DNA of 64,000 nt from Bin52 sp965243345 (GCA_965243345.1 CBDEUR010000003.1:1674001-1738000), one strand, 5' to 3'; shown: positions 17,945 through 26,329, counted from the stretch's first letter. Program-made: numbers and translations. Notes: generated by a model from the sequence alone, not told the origin.

Positions 17945-18783
17945 TGCGCCGGATCTACACCTACGGCGGTCGACCGGCCACGCGGAACCTGACGGTGGCC
18001 GACCTGCAGGCCAACAAGGCGGCCGGCATCACGATGACGCAGGTCTCCGCGCTCGACGGCGAGGAGGCCGCCGCCTGCGAGGCCGCGGGCATCGACCTGA
18101 TCACCATCGCCGACCTCGACATCGCCGAGGTGCGGGCAGCCGCACCCACCACCTTCGTCACCGGCAGCCAGACCATGGTGCAGTACGTGACCGAAGACGA
18201 GGCTCTCGGGGCGGCGATCAGGTGCGCGGAGCAGGGAGCCGACGCGATCTACACGCCGCGCGGCCTGCGCACCGTCGAGCGGCTGGCCGGCGAAGGCCTG
18301 TGTGTCCAGGGCCATCTCGGCCTGGTCCCCCGGTTGTCGACACGCGTCGGCGGGCTCCGAATTCTCGGGAAGACCGCCACCGAGGCGATGCGTCTGTGGG
18401 AGGACTTTCGCCGGCTCGAGGACGCCGGAGCGATCGCCGTCGAGGTCGAGTGCGTCGCCGTTGAAGCCCTTGCGGAAATCAGCAGGCGAAGCGGTCTCGT
18501 GACCCACTCGATCGGTGCCGGCTCGGGTGGCGACATCATCTTCTCGTTCATGGAAGACATCTGTGGTGACGTCGAGAACCCGCCGCGTCACGCACGGGCA
18601 TGGGCCGACATGCTGTCGGTGCGCCACGCCCTGGCCGCGGAACGTCTGAGGGGACTGAGGGGCTTTCGTGACGCGGTGAAGGCCGGGACCTTTCCGTGCG
18701 AGCCCCACCAGGTCCCCATGACGGAGGGAGAACACGAACTCTTCCTCGAGCATCTCGACCGGTGGCAGCCGGTACACCAGTGA
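17944..18783 (+). CDS. PanB-like (ketopantoate hydroxymethyltransferase/PEP mutase superfamily) protein
   Basis: The 279-residue protein aligns with PanB over its barrel: EAAGIDLITIAD, VQGHLGLVP, GGLRILGKT, EDAGAIAVEVECVAVEAL and SIGAGSGGDIIFSFMEDICG. The Asp in TIAD corresponds to E. coli Asp45 and the Glu in VECV to the catalytic Glu181. However the SLGM loop, the second metal Asp (ADLPF, here GSQTM) and the third ligand Glu (KIEGG, here YTPRG) are missing, and a stretch of about 20 residues before the second ligand is deleted. Normal ketopantoate synthesis is therefore unlikely. It is translationally coupled to the oxygenase and M24 genes and probably acts in the same catabolic route. Confidence 0.75.
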   Translation: MRRIYTYGGRPATRNLTVADLQANKAAGITMTQVSALDGEEAAACEAAGIDLITIADLDIAEVRAAAPTTFVTGSQTMVQYVTEDEALGAAIRCAEQGADAIYTPRGLRTVERLAGEGLCVQGHLGLVPRLSTRVGGLRILGKTATEAMRLWEDFRRLEDAGAIAVEVECVAVEALAEISRRSGLVTHSIGAGSGGDIIFSFMEDICGDVENPPRHARAWADMLSVRHALAAERLRGLRGFRDAVKAGTFPCEPHQVPMTEGEHELFLEHLDRWQPVHQ

Positions 18784-20078
18784 ACGACGCGGCCGACTAC
18801 ACCAGGGCCTTCCCGGCCCGGCCCCGGCCGCTGACGCTGGAGCAGGCAGCGCGGATCACGCCGCCCGTCCAGGCCACGGACACAGAGGGCATGATCGATG
18901 TTCCGCGCATGCGCGCCTGGCGCCAGGGCCGTCTTCGCGAGCAGATCGCGGCCCACGGGCTCGACGGCCTGGTCCTGACCGAGCCGCTGTCGATCCGCTA
19001 CGCCACCGGCGTGCGCAACTGCGCGCTGTTCCAGATGCACATCCAGGCGGGCTACCTGTTCCTGCCAGGCGACGGACCGGTAACCCTGTTCGACAACCAG
19101 CCGGGGCGCGAGACGGGTCGCCAGCTTGAGACAATCGACACCGTGCGCGATGACCTCGTACCCCTGTCCTACATGTTCGGCGGGTACCGTCAGCAGGAAA
19201 TGGCACGCCGGTGGGGCGCCCAGCTCGGCGACCTGATCCGGACACACTGCGGCCGGCGAGCCTGCATCGGGATCGATCGCGTGGGCTTTCATGCCCAGCA
19301 GGCGCTGGTCGAGGAGGGAATTGCCGTCGTTGACGCGGCGCCAGCCCTGGCGCAGGCGCGCAAGATCAAGAGCCCGGAGGAAATCCTTGCCATGAACCTG
19401 GCGCTGGCGACGGCCGAGGACGGCATGACGCGCATGCGCACGGCCCTGCGGAACGGGATCTCGGAGCAGGAACTCTGGGCGCTTATGTGGCAGGCCCTGA
19501 TCGAGAAGGGGGGCGAGTGGCTCGACTACCGCCTCATGGCCTCGGGCGAGCGGACCAATCCGTGGCAGCAGGAGGCGTCGAGCAGGACGATCAGGGCGGG
19601 CGACCTCGTGGTGTTCGATTGCGGTCTCGTCGGTCCCTTCAGCTACGGTGCCGACGTCAGCCGGGCACTCCACTGCGGCCCGGGCTCGCCGAGCGGCTAT
19701 CAGAAGTCGCTGTATACCCGCGCCTGGAACGAGGTCATGCACAACACCGACCTGTTGCGGCCCGGACGTTCCTTCAGCGACTTCATCGCCGGGCGCTATC
19801 TCCAGGAGCCCGGATTCGGAGACCAGCCCTACCCCTGTGCGGCCCATGGGCTGGGAATGGCCGATGAATGGCCGGTGATCCTCCATTCGACGGACCACGA
19901 GGACCATTACGACGGCGAGTTCGAGGCCGGAATGGTGATCTGCGTCGAGAGCTACGTCGGCGAGGTCGGTGGCACCGAGGGTGTCAAGCTCGAGGACCAG
20001 GTGCTGGTCACCGGGACCGGGCCGGTGGTGCTGTCACGCTACCCCTACGAGGAGTCGCTTCTCTCCCGAACCATCTGA
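18780..20078 (+). CDS. M24-family metalloprotein, DddP-like
   Basis: The 432-residue protein is a pita-bread (M24, creatinase/aminopeptidase P) protein. Its closest recognisable relative is the DMSP lyase DddP: RYATGVRN near residue 74, VFDCGLVGPFSYGADVSRAL, HGLGMADEWP and CVESYVGEVGGTEGVKLEDQ. Asp280, Asp292, His356, Glu390 and Glu405 fall where the DddP metal ligands lie, and Asp362 where its proposed catalytic Asp lies, but one ligand Asp is Gly282. It could be a DMSP or related lyase, or a C-N or C-O hydrolase. The GTG start at 18780 overlaps the PanB-like stop. A cytoplasmic location is expected; no signal peptide is seen. Confidence 0.78.
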   Translation: MNDAADYTRAFPARPRPLTLEQAARITPPVQATDTEGMIDVPRMRAWRQGRLREQIAAHGLDGLVLTEPLSIRYATGVRNCALFQMHIQAGYLFLPGDGPVTLFDNQPGRETGRQLETIDTVRDDLVPLSYMFGGYRQQEMARRWGAQLGDLIRTHCGRRACIGIDRVGFHAQQALVEEGIAVVDAAPALAQARKIKSPEEILAMNLALATAEDGMTRMRTALRNGISEQELWALMWQALIEKGGEWLDYRLMASGERTNPWQQEASSRTIRAGDLVVFDCGLVGPFSYGADVSRALHCGPGSPSGYQKSLYTRAWNEVMHNTDLLRPGRSFSDFIAGRYLQEPGFGDQPYPCAAHGLGMADEWPVILHSTDHEDHYDGEFEAGMVICVESYVGEVGGTEGVKLEDQVLVTGTGPVVLSRYPYEESLLSRTI

Positions 20079-20093
20079 ACCGGATCCCTGCAC

Positions 20094-20402
20094 ATGAACG
20101 ACTGGATCGAGGTCGCCAGGACCGACGACATTGACGAGGACGACCTGCTCCGATGGGACCACGACGGCCGGACCTTCGTGATCTGCAACACGCAACAGGG
20201 ATTCTTCGCGCTCGACGGGCTCTGCACCCACGAGGAGCAGCATCTCGAGGACGGACTCGTCATCGGCAGCGAGATCGAATGCCCGCTGCACCAGGGCCGG
20301 TTCGACATTGCCACCGGCAGGGCTCTCGGTCCCCCGGTCTGTGTCAACCTCAAGACCTATCCCGTCAGGGTCGAGGGCGGCCGCATCTTCATCAGGATCT
20401 GA
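20094..20402 (+). CDS. Rieske-type ferredoxin (MocE-like)
   Basis: A 102-residue small Rieske protein. Cys44-x-His46 and Cys63-x2-His66 (CTHEEQHL and CPLHQGRF) bind the [2Fe-2S] cluster, and the rest follows the NirD/MocE single-domain pattern with TGRALGPPVCVNLKTYPVRV. It is soluble and carries one electron to an oxygenase. It is the last gene of the cluster, 15 bases after the M24 stop, and is the probable electron donor to the MocD-like membrane oxygenase. No dedicated reductase gene is visible nearby, so a general ferredoxin reductase must serve it. Confidence 0.9.
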   Translation: MNDWIEVARTDDIDEDDLLRWDHDGRTFVICNTQQGFFALDGLCTHEEQHLEDGLVIGSEIECPLHQGRFDIATGRALGPPVCVNLKTYPVRVEGGRIFIRI

Positions 20403-20636
20403 ACCCGGCGCAGCCGGCGCCGACGGCTGCCGTGCCGGTCGGCGCGAAGTCAGGCCCCGTCCACGCAGCGGGTACCACCAGCGCACGCGGTCTCCGGATG
20501 CAGCATGCCGGGCCAGGTCTCGGGGCCCGCATCGGGCCTGTACGCTTGACACGGAGGCAGGTTTTGTCGCCTTCGGTCCGGAAACCGCAGTGAGCCGGTG
20601 CACGGGGCATCGGGCCGTGCCGGGGAGAGGTGCAGG

Positions 20637-21788
20637 ATGATGATGCGAAGACGGCTGGCCGGCTTCCTTGCCGCCCACGGGGACGAGTTCATCCGCTACT
20701 CGGTCGAAGGCGGCAAGCTGCGGGCGACCGGGTCGGCGCCGGCAGGACTCGACATCCAGTACGCGTGGCCCCACCCGACCCGTGCGCTCGCCTACCTCGC
20801 GATCAGCAACGGCGGGCCGGGCGAGCGCGGCAACAATCATGCGCTGGCGGTCTGCCACCTCGGAGCCGATGCTCCTTCCTTCCACACCGAACCGGTCCGG
20901 CTTGCCGCGCGCCCGCTCCACCTCTCGGTCGACCGGAACGCCCGGCACCTGCTGGTTGCGTACAACGATCCGAGCGGGATCACCGTGCACCGCCTCGCCT
21001 CCGACGGGCGCATCGGCGAGGAGGTGGCGCAGCCCGACGGCATCGCCTGGGGCACCTTCGGCCACCAGGTCCTCGTCACTCCCGCGGGCGGGGCGGTGCT
21101 GTTTCCGTGCCGCGGGCATGATGCGCGCGACGGGAACCCCGAACAGCCCGGAGTCCTGCAGGTGTTCGGCTACGACGAGGGCCGGCTCACGCCACGGGGG
21201 CGCATCGCACCCGGTGGCGGGTACGGGTTCGGGCCGCGGCACCTCGACTTTCACCCGAAGCTGCCCTGGATGTTCCTCGGGCTCGAGCGGCAGAACGAGA
21301 TCCTGGTGTTCCGGACCGCGGACGACACGGTCGATCCGGAGCCGGTGTTCCGCATCAGCACGGTCGCGGATGCCGGCGAGGGCCGCCAGGCGATTGCCGC
21401 ACTCCACGTCCATCCCGACGGCCGCCGGCTTTCGGTATCGAACCGGTGCTACGGGACCGTCGCCAGTCCCGCGGGACCGGTCATGGCAGCGGGAGAGAAC
21501 TCGATCGCGACCTTTGCGATCGATCCGGACACCGGGCACCTCGAGACCCTTGCGCGCGCCCCGACCGGCGGCTACCTGCCGCGAACCTTCTCCATCGACC
21601 CCGACGGAACCGTGCTGATCGCGGCCAATTCCGAGGCGGCGCGCACACGGACCCCGGGCGGAGACGCGATCGATGTCGCGCCCGGTCTGGTAATGTTCCG
21701 CATCGGACCCGACGGCGGGCTGCTGGAGCTTGACCGGACCACGGTCGGAATGGGCGGCAAACGGCTGTTCTGGGCCGGGTTCCTGTGA
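20637..21788 (+). CDS. lactonase-family beta-propeller protein
   Basis: The 383-residue product is a seven-bladed propeller of the 6-phosphogluconolactonase/3-carboxymuconate cyclase (YbhE) family. Repeated blades show as YAWPHPTRALAYLAISN, LSVDRNARHLLVAYND, GPRHLDFHPKLPWMFLGLERQNEI, ALHVHPDGRRLSVSNR and YLPRTFSIDPDGTVLIAANSE. Three ATG codons run in tandem at 20637, 20640 and 20643 behind GGAGAGG. No signal peptide is evident. Such enzymes open sugar or aromatic-derived lactones. It precedes a thiolase pair on the same strand and could be in the same degradative route. Confidence 0.78.
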   Translation: MMMRRRLAGFLAAHGDEFIRYSVEGGKLRATGSAPAGLDIQYAWPHPTRALAYLAISNGGPGERGNNHALAVCHLGADAPSFHTEPVRLAARPLHLSVDRNARHLLVAYNDPSGITVHRLASDGRIGEEVAQPDGIAWGTFGHQVLVTPAGGAVLFPCRGHDARDGNPEQPGVLQVFGYDEGRLTPRGRIAPGGGYGFGPRHLDFHPKLPWMFLGLERQNEILVFRTADDTVDPEPVFRISTVADAGEGRQAIAALHVHPDGRRLSVSNRCYGTVASPAGPVMAAGENSIATFAIDPDTGHLETLARAPTGGYLPRTFSIDPDGTVLIAANSEAARTRTPGGDAIDVAPGLVMFRIGPDGGLLELDRTTVGMGGKRLFWAGFL

Positions 21789-21891
21789 GAGCACGGATTC
21801 CATCGCACTGGCGATAGCCGCGCCTGGCACTGGCGCAACCGCCGTGCCGGAGGGTAGAACACGCAGGCAAACACTGGGAGACGCATCCTTC

Positions 21892-23061
21892 ATGAGTATC
21901 AACGGAAAGGCGTACGTCGCCGGGGTGTACGAACACCCCACGCGCAGGGCGGTGGACAAGTCGCTGGCGCAACTGCACGCGGAATCGGCACTCGGGGCAC
22001 TTGCCGACGCCGGTCTCGGCAAGGACGACGTCGACGGGTATTTCTGCGCCGGAGATGCCCCCGGGCTCGGCGCGCTGTCGATGGTGGACTATCTCGGGCT
22101 GAGGCTGCGCCACATCGACACCACCGAGTGCGGCGGATCGTCCTACATCCTGCATGTCGGCCATGCGGCCGAGGCGATCGCGCTCGGCAAGTGCTCGGTC
22201 GCGCTCATCACGCTCGCCGGCCGGCCGCGCGCCGAGGGAATGGCGACCGGGACGGCGCCGCGCAACTACGGCAGCACCTCGCCCGACGTGGCGTTCGAGT
22301 TTCCGTTCGGGCCCACCGTGGTCAACATGTACGCGATGTGCGCCAACCGGCACATGTACGAGTACGGAACCACCAGCGAGCAGCTCGCCTGGATCAAGGT
22401 GGCGGCGTCGCACCACGCCCAGCACAATCCCGACGCCGTGCTGAAGAACGTGGTCACCGTCGAGGAGGTGGTGAACTCGCCGATGATCTCGGACCCGCTG
22501 CACCGGCTCGACTGCTGCGTGATCAGTGACGGCGGCGGCGCGATCATCGTCACCTCGCCCGAGGTCGCCCGCTCGCTGGACCGGCCGCTGGTCAGGGTGC
22601 GCGGCGCAGGCGAAGCACCGAAACACCAGATGGGCGGCACGATCGACCTGACCTATTCCGGCGCCCGGTGGTCCGGAGCGAGGGCCTTCGAGGAGGCCGG
22701 GGTGAAGCCTGCCGACATGAAATACGTGTCGATCTACGACAGTTTCACCATCACGGTGCTGATGCAGCTCGAGGACCTCGGCTTCTGCGAAAAGGGCCAC
22801 GGCGGCAGGCTGGTCAGCGACGGCAACCTGATCTCCGGCGTCGGTGCGCTGCCGTTCAATACCGACGGCGGCGGACTGTGCAACAACCATCCGGCGAACC
22901 GCGGGGGACTGACCAAGGTGGTCGAGGCGGTCCGCCAGCTGCGCGGCGAGGCCCACCCGGCGGTCCAGGTCGCGAACTGCGACCTCGCGCTCGCGCATGG
23001 GACCGGCGGGTCGCTCGGCACCCGACACGGCGCGGCAACCGTGATTCTGGAACGGGAGTGA
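21892..23061 (+). CDS. thiolase-family (SCP2-like) acetyl-CoA acyltransferase
   Basis: This 389-residue protein is of the SCP2/lipid-transfer thiolase type. A candidate nucleophile is Cys80 (TECGGSSYILHVGHAAEAIALGKC), followed by the AYxRYGTTxEQLA-like ANRHMYEYGTTSEQLAWIKVAAS, and the C-terminal HGTGGSLGTRHGAATVIL loop. Members cleave or condense acyl-CoA thioesters and work with a DUF35/OB-fold partner, which is encoded 5 bases downstream. The start at 21892 begins at the usual MxxxGKAYVAGVYEHPTR; the open frame reaches further upstream but is not family-like. The product may degrade a branched, steroid-like or aromatic acyl-CoA. Confidence 0.88.
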   Translation: MSINGKAYVAGVYEHPTRRAVDKSLAQLHAESALGALADAGLGKDDVDGYFCAGDAPGLGALSMVDYLGLRLRHIDTTECGGSSYILHVGHAAEAIALGKCSVALITLAGRPRAEGMATGTAPRNYGSTSPDVAFEFPFGPTVVNMYAMCANRHMYEYGTTSEQLAWIKVAASHHAQHNPDAVLKNVVTVEEVVNSPMISDPLHRLDCCVISDGGGAIIVTSPEVARSLDRPLVRVRGAGEAPKHQMGGTIDLTYSGARWSGARAFEEAGVKPADMKYVSIYDSFTITVLMQLEDLGFCEKGHGGRLVSDGNLISGVGALPFNTDGGGLCNNHPANRGGLTKVVEAVRQLRGEAHPAVQVANCDLALAHGTGGSLGTRHGAATVILERE

Positions 23062-23066
23062 GACCC

Positions 23067-23465
23067 ATGGCCAGCAGATCCTTCCCCTCCCCCGTCCCTG
23101 ATCCCGATACCGAGGCCTTCTGGCAGGCGGCGAAGGACGGCACGCTCATGATCGGGTCCTGCCGGAACTGCGGAGAGAAGCACTACTATCCGCGCTCGGT
23201 CTGCCCGCACTGCGGCAGTGACGACGTCACCCTTGTCGCATCGTCGGGAACCGGCGCGATCTACTCGTGGAGCGTGCTCCGCCGTGCCGATCCGCCCTAC
23301 GCCATCGCCTACGTCACGCTCGACGACGGTCCGACCATGATGACCAACATCGTCGACTGCGACCTCGACGCACTGGCCATCGGGCAGCGGGTGGAGCTCG
23401 TCTTCAGCCCGACCGAGGACGAGGACGGCCCGCCGGTTCCGACCTTCCGCCCGACCGCGTCCTGA
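23067..23465 (+). CDS. Zn-ribbon/OB-fold (DUF35) protein, thiolase partner
   Basis: A 132-residue two-domain protein. The rubredoxin-like zinc ribbon has Cys-x2-Cys twice (CRNCGEKHYYPRSVCPHCGS), and the OB-fold follows with GTGAIYSWSVLRRADPPYAIAYVTLDDG. DUF35 proteins bind and stabilise thiolases or ketosteroid aldolases of the type encoded just upstream, and may channel acyl-CoA. Its 3' end overlaps the 3' end of the opposite-strand glycosylase gene by 62 bases. Confidence 0.9.
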   Translation: MASRSFPSPVPDPDTEAFWQAAKDGTLMIGSCRNCGEKHYYPRSVCPHCGSDDVTLVASSGTGAIYSWSVLRRADPPYAIAYVTLDDGPTMMTNIVDCDLDALAIGQRVELVFSPTEDEDGPPVPTFRPTAS

Positions 23466-24093
23466 GCTCCGCGGCCGTACCCGCGTAGTAAAGCCAGAGG
23501 ATCCGGGCGGCAACACTGCGCCAGGGCCTCCACCGCTCGCCGATCCTCGCGAGTTCCGCCGCACCGGGCCGTTCGGGAAGGCCGAGCAGCGAGGCCGCGG
23601 CTGTCTGCAGCGCGAGGTCGCCCGCCGGCCACACGTCCGGGCGCATCAGGCAGGTGAGCAGGTAGACGTCGGCCGTCCACGGACCGATGCCGCGGATCCG
23701 CATGAGCCGGCGCCGGACCTCGTCGTCCTCGCACTCCGCAAGCGCATCCGGGTCGAGGGAGCCATCGAGGATGCTGTTCGCGAGTTCGCGAATGGACTTC
23801 GTCTTCTGCCGGGTAACGCCGGCGGCGCGGAACTCTTCCTGTGACAGGCCGCACGCCCTCTCAGGCGTGATCCCCCCGGCCGCCGCCTCCAGGCGCTGAC
23901 AGGTCGTGCGGGCCGATGCGAGAGAGACCTGCTGCTCGAGGATCAGCAGGACCAGGCTGGCAAACCCGCCCGGGCGCTCGCGTCTTGGCGGCGGCCCGAA
24001 ACGCTCGATCACGTCGCGCAGGCGCGCATCGCGCTCACCGAGTTCGCGGGCAGCCAGGGCGATGGCGGCGGCGGACAGGGCGCGGTCAGGCAT
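23404..24093 (-). CDS. alkA: DNA-3-methyladenine glycosylase II-type (HhH-GPD)
   Basis: The 229-residue protein has the HhH-GPD fold without the N-terminal AlkA extension. FASLVLLILEQQVSLASA is the conserved QQVS helix, MRIRGIGPWTADVYLL is the helix-hairpin-helix, and Asp159 in WPAGDLAL is the catalytic aspartate. It removes alkylated bases such as 3-methyladenine. The ATG at 24093 has a GGTGGAA site; an upstream TTG (24108) is possible. It follows the amidohydrolase gene by 20 bases and is probably co-transcribed with it. The last 62 bases overlap the DUF35 gene in antisense. Confidence 0.88.
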   Translation of the reverse strand: MPDRALSAAAIALAARELGERDARLRDVIERFGPPPRRERPGGFASLVLLILEQQVSLASARTTCQRLEAAAGGITPERACGLSQEEFRAAGVTRQKTKSIRELANSILDGSLDPDALAECEDDEVRRRLMRIRGIGPWTADVYLLTCLMRPDVWPAGDLALQTAAASLLGLPERPGAAELARIGERWRPWRSVAARILWLYYAGTAAELRTRSGGRSEPAGRPRPRSG

Positions 24094-24113
24094 CGTTTCC
24101 ACCCGCAACCCGT

Positions 24114-25514
24114 TCAGCTGATCCCGGGCGGGAGCGGGATGTCTCCGCTCTCCCGGTGCAGCCGGTGCCAGGCGGCTTCCGCCGCCTGCTGGGCCTCCCT
24201 GATGACCGCCTGCTCGTCGAGGGTCAGGAGCCGTCCCTCGCGCATGACAAACCGGCCGTCCACCATCACCGAGTTCACCGCGCCGGGGTGACCGTAGTGC
24301 ACGAGGCTCGAGGCAAGGCTGATGATCGGGCGCAGGTGGGCGCGGTCAAGGTCGATGATCACCAGGTCCGCCTTCCTTCCGGGCTCGATCGTTCCGAGTT
24401 CAGCATCCTCCCCGAGGGCGCGGGCGGCGTTTCGCGTGACCGTGTCCAGCATTGCGGCCGGCTGCGGGTCCACCTCCCCGACCGGACGGCCGCCGCGCCG
24501 GCGCCGGTGGATGATCGATCCGATCTTGAGCGCGTGGAACATGTCCTCGGTCATGTTGTCGGTCCCGAGCACGACATTGATGCCCGCGTCGAGGATCCGG
24601 CCGATCCGGACCCGGTGCGGGCCGAGGCGCGAACTGTTGGCGGGGCAATGCACCATGTGCACGCCGTGACGGGCACACAGATCGATGTCGCTGTCCGTGC
24701 ACCAGGTCCAGTGGGCGGCGACGACATCGGGGCCGAGCCAGTCGTGGTCGCGCAGGTACTCGGCCGGAGTTGCAGAGCGCAGCGCGCGCACCTGGCTCAC
24801 CTCGCCCGGGCTCTGCGCCAGGTGAACGGTGCGCCGCAAACCGTGACGGTGTGCCAGGTCGTTGAGTTCCCGCAGCATCCAGGGTGAACACACGTCCGGC
24901 GCGTGGGCGGCGACCTGGCAGCGGACCCGTCCGTCCCCGCGCCCGTGGAACCGCTCGATCAGGCTGGTGGATCGGTCGAGAAACTCCCGGCCGAACGACC
25001 GGTCATGCTCGTAGACGCCGTACCTGATCTTGCGGATCAGGGCATCGGCGGCATTCTCGGCCAGCCACAGGCGCAGCCCGGAGTCGACGAGCGCATCGGC
25101 ATATCCGTCAAGGAACCGGAATACCTCGACCAGGGTCGTGGTCCCGCAGCGGATCGCCTCGAGGCAGGCGAGCCGGGCCAGCGCCGCGCGCTCGTCTGGC
25201 AACATGGCAAAGCTGATCGGGGTCATGTAGCCGAAGATGGCGTCGCCGCCCATGTCCTCGACGGTACCGCGCAACACCAGCAATACGGCGTGGGTATGGG
25301 AGTTGATGAAGCCCGGGATCACCGCCTTGCCGGACGCCGGGATCACGCGGGCACGCGGATGGTCGTTAACCAGCCTCGATGTCGGTCCCACCGCGAGAAT
25401 GCGCGTCCCCGCAATCGCCACCGCACCGTCCGCGACCTCGGTGCGTGCCCGGTCACAGGTGAGTACCCGCGCTCCGGTAATCAGCGTGACCCGGTCTTCC
25501 GAATCGCCGTCCAT
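24114..25514 (-). CDS. amidohydrolase (cytosine/guanine/SAH deaminase or atrazine-chlorohydrolase-like)
   Basis: The 466-residue protein belongs to the metal-dependent TrzN/AtzB/SsnA deaminase branch. The urease-like N-terminal strand precedes GFINSHTHAVLLVLRG, with zinc ligands His74 and His76. Later come RRTVHLAQSPGEVS, the VVAAHWTWC histidine, VHCPANSSRLG and the metal Asp in VLGTDNMTEDM; PGRKADLVIIDLDRAHLRP closes the fold. Such enzymes deaminate purines, pyrimidines or aromatic amines. The exact substrate is unknown. The ATG at 25514 is preferred to GTG at 25517. Divergent from the DUF1028 gene and upstream of the glycosylase gene. Confidence 0.85.
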   Translation of the reverse strand: MDGDSEDRVTLITGARVLTCDRARTEVADGAVAIAGTRILAVGPTSRLVNDHPRARVIPASGKAVIPGFINSHTHAVLLVLRGTVEDMGGDAIFGYMTPISFAMLPDERAALARLACLEAIRCGTTTLVEVFRFLDGYADALVDSGLRLWLAENAADALIRKIRYGVYEHDRSFGREFLDRSTSLIERFHGRGDGRVRCQVAAHAPDVCSPWMLRELNDLAHRHGLRRTVHLAQSPGEVSQVRALRSATPAEYLRDHDWLGPDVVAAHWTWCTDSDIDLCARHGVHMVHCPANSSRLGPHRVRIGRILDAGINVVLGTDNMTEDMFHALKIGSIIHRRRRGGRPVGEVDPQPAAMLDTVTRNAARALGEDAELGTIEPGRKADLVIIDLDRAHLRPIISLASSLVHYGHPGAVNSVMVDGRFVMREGRLLTLDEQAVIREAQQAAEAAWHRLHRESGDIPLPPGIS

Positions 25515-25649
25515 CACCCCTGCCCGTTTGCCGTTTCACCGCCGCGGCCACGATACAGGCCCGCGCCGGACACCACCAAGACGCAGCCACATGGCGTGGG
25601 GCGGCGCCCGATCGTACAGTGCGATGACGAATGAACGCGGGAGAATGCG

Positions 25650-26300
25650 ATGACCTTCTCGCTGGCGGGTCGCTGCAGCCGGACCGGGATGCTCGGCGCG
25701 GCGGTTGCCACCTCGAGCATCTGCGTCGGCGCCCGGTGCCCCCATGCCCGGGCCGGAACCGGCGCGGTTCTGTCCCAGTTCCGCACCGACCCGCGGCTGG
25801 GAACCCGGGGGCTCGAGCTGCTGCAGTCCGGGATGTCGGCGCCGGATGCACGCGACGCGCTGGTCTCGGGCGACCCGGCCATCGCCTGGCGGCAACTCGC
25901 CATCGTGGACCGCACCGGCGACACGGCGGTGTTTACCGGCGAGAAGGTCGCGGAGGTGCACGCGGCGGCCGAGGGCAGGCAGTGCGCCGCCGCCGGCAAC
26001 CTTCTTTCGGGGACCGGTGTTGCCGCCGCGATGGTGGCCGGCTTCGAGGCGCATCCCGCCGATCACCTTGCCGACCGGCTGCTGCACGCTCTCGAGGCCG
26101 GCGAGGCGGCAGGCGGCGAACGCAGGCAGGTCAAGTCCGCGGCACTCCTCGTCGTCGCCGGTCACGCCTTCCCGCTGGTTGACCTCAGGGTCGACCTCGA
26201 CCCCTCCCCGCTGGCGCGGCTGAGGTTCCTGTGGGAACTCTACGAGCCGCAGATGGATCGCATGGTGACCCAGGCAGTCGACCCGGCGAGCCTGGACTGA
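25650..26300 (+). CDS. DUF1028 (Ntn-hydrolase-like) protein
   Basis: A 216-residue member of DUF1028. The N-terminus MTFSLAGRCSRTGMLGAAVATSSICVGARCPHA, the RTDPRLGTRGLELLQSG segment and the C-terminal PLVDLRVDLDPSPLARLRFLWELY are characteristic. The fold is related to N-terminal nucleophile hydrolases, but the function has not been assigned. Genes of this family often lie next to amino acid importers and amidohydrolases, as here, so a role in hydrolysing an imported amide or peptide-like compound is plausible. GGGAGA precedes the start. Confidence 0.85.
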   Translation: MTFSLAGRCSRTGMLGAAVATSSICVGARCPHARAGTGAVLSQFRTDPRLGTRGLELLQSGMSAPDARDALVSGDPAIAWRQLAIVDRTGDTAVFTGEKVAEVHAAAEGRQCAAAGNLLSGTGVAAAMVAGFEAHPADHLADRLLHALEAGEAAGGERRQVKSAALLVVAGHAFPLVDLRVDLDPSPLARLRFLWELYEPQMDRMVTQAVDPASLD

Positions 26301-26314
26301 CACTCCGGCCGGTC

Positions 26315-26329
26315 GGCCCTCCGGGCCGG
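26315..26329 (+). terminator. terminator-like hairpin after DUF1028 gene
   Basis: CGGCCC (26315-26320) and GGGCCG (26324-26329) pair with a three-base loop, 14 bases after the stop. There is no T-run, so factor-independent termination is doubtful. Confidence 0.25.

Noticed and set aside
17944..18783. Pantothenate biosynthesis gene panB.
   Set aside because: Two metal ligands are missing, there is no panC, and the context is catabolic.
16898..20402. Rhizopine catabolism (moc) operon.
   Set aside because: Only the oxygenase and ferredoxin resemble MocD and MocE. No mocA, mocB, mocC, mocR or inositol dehydrogenase gene is present.
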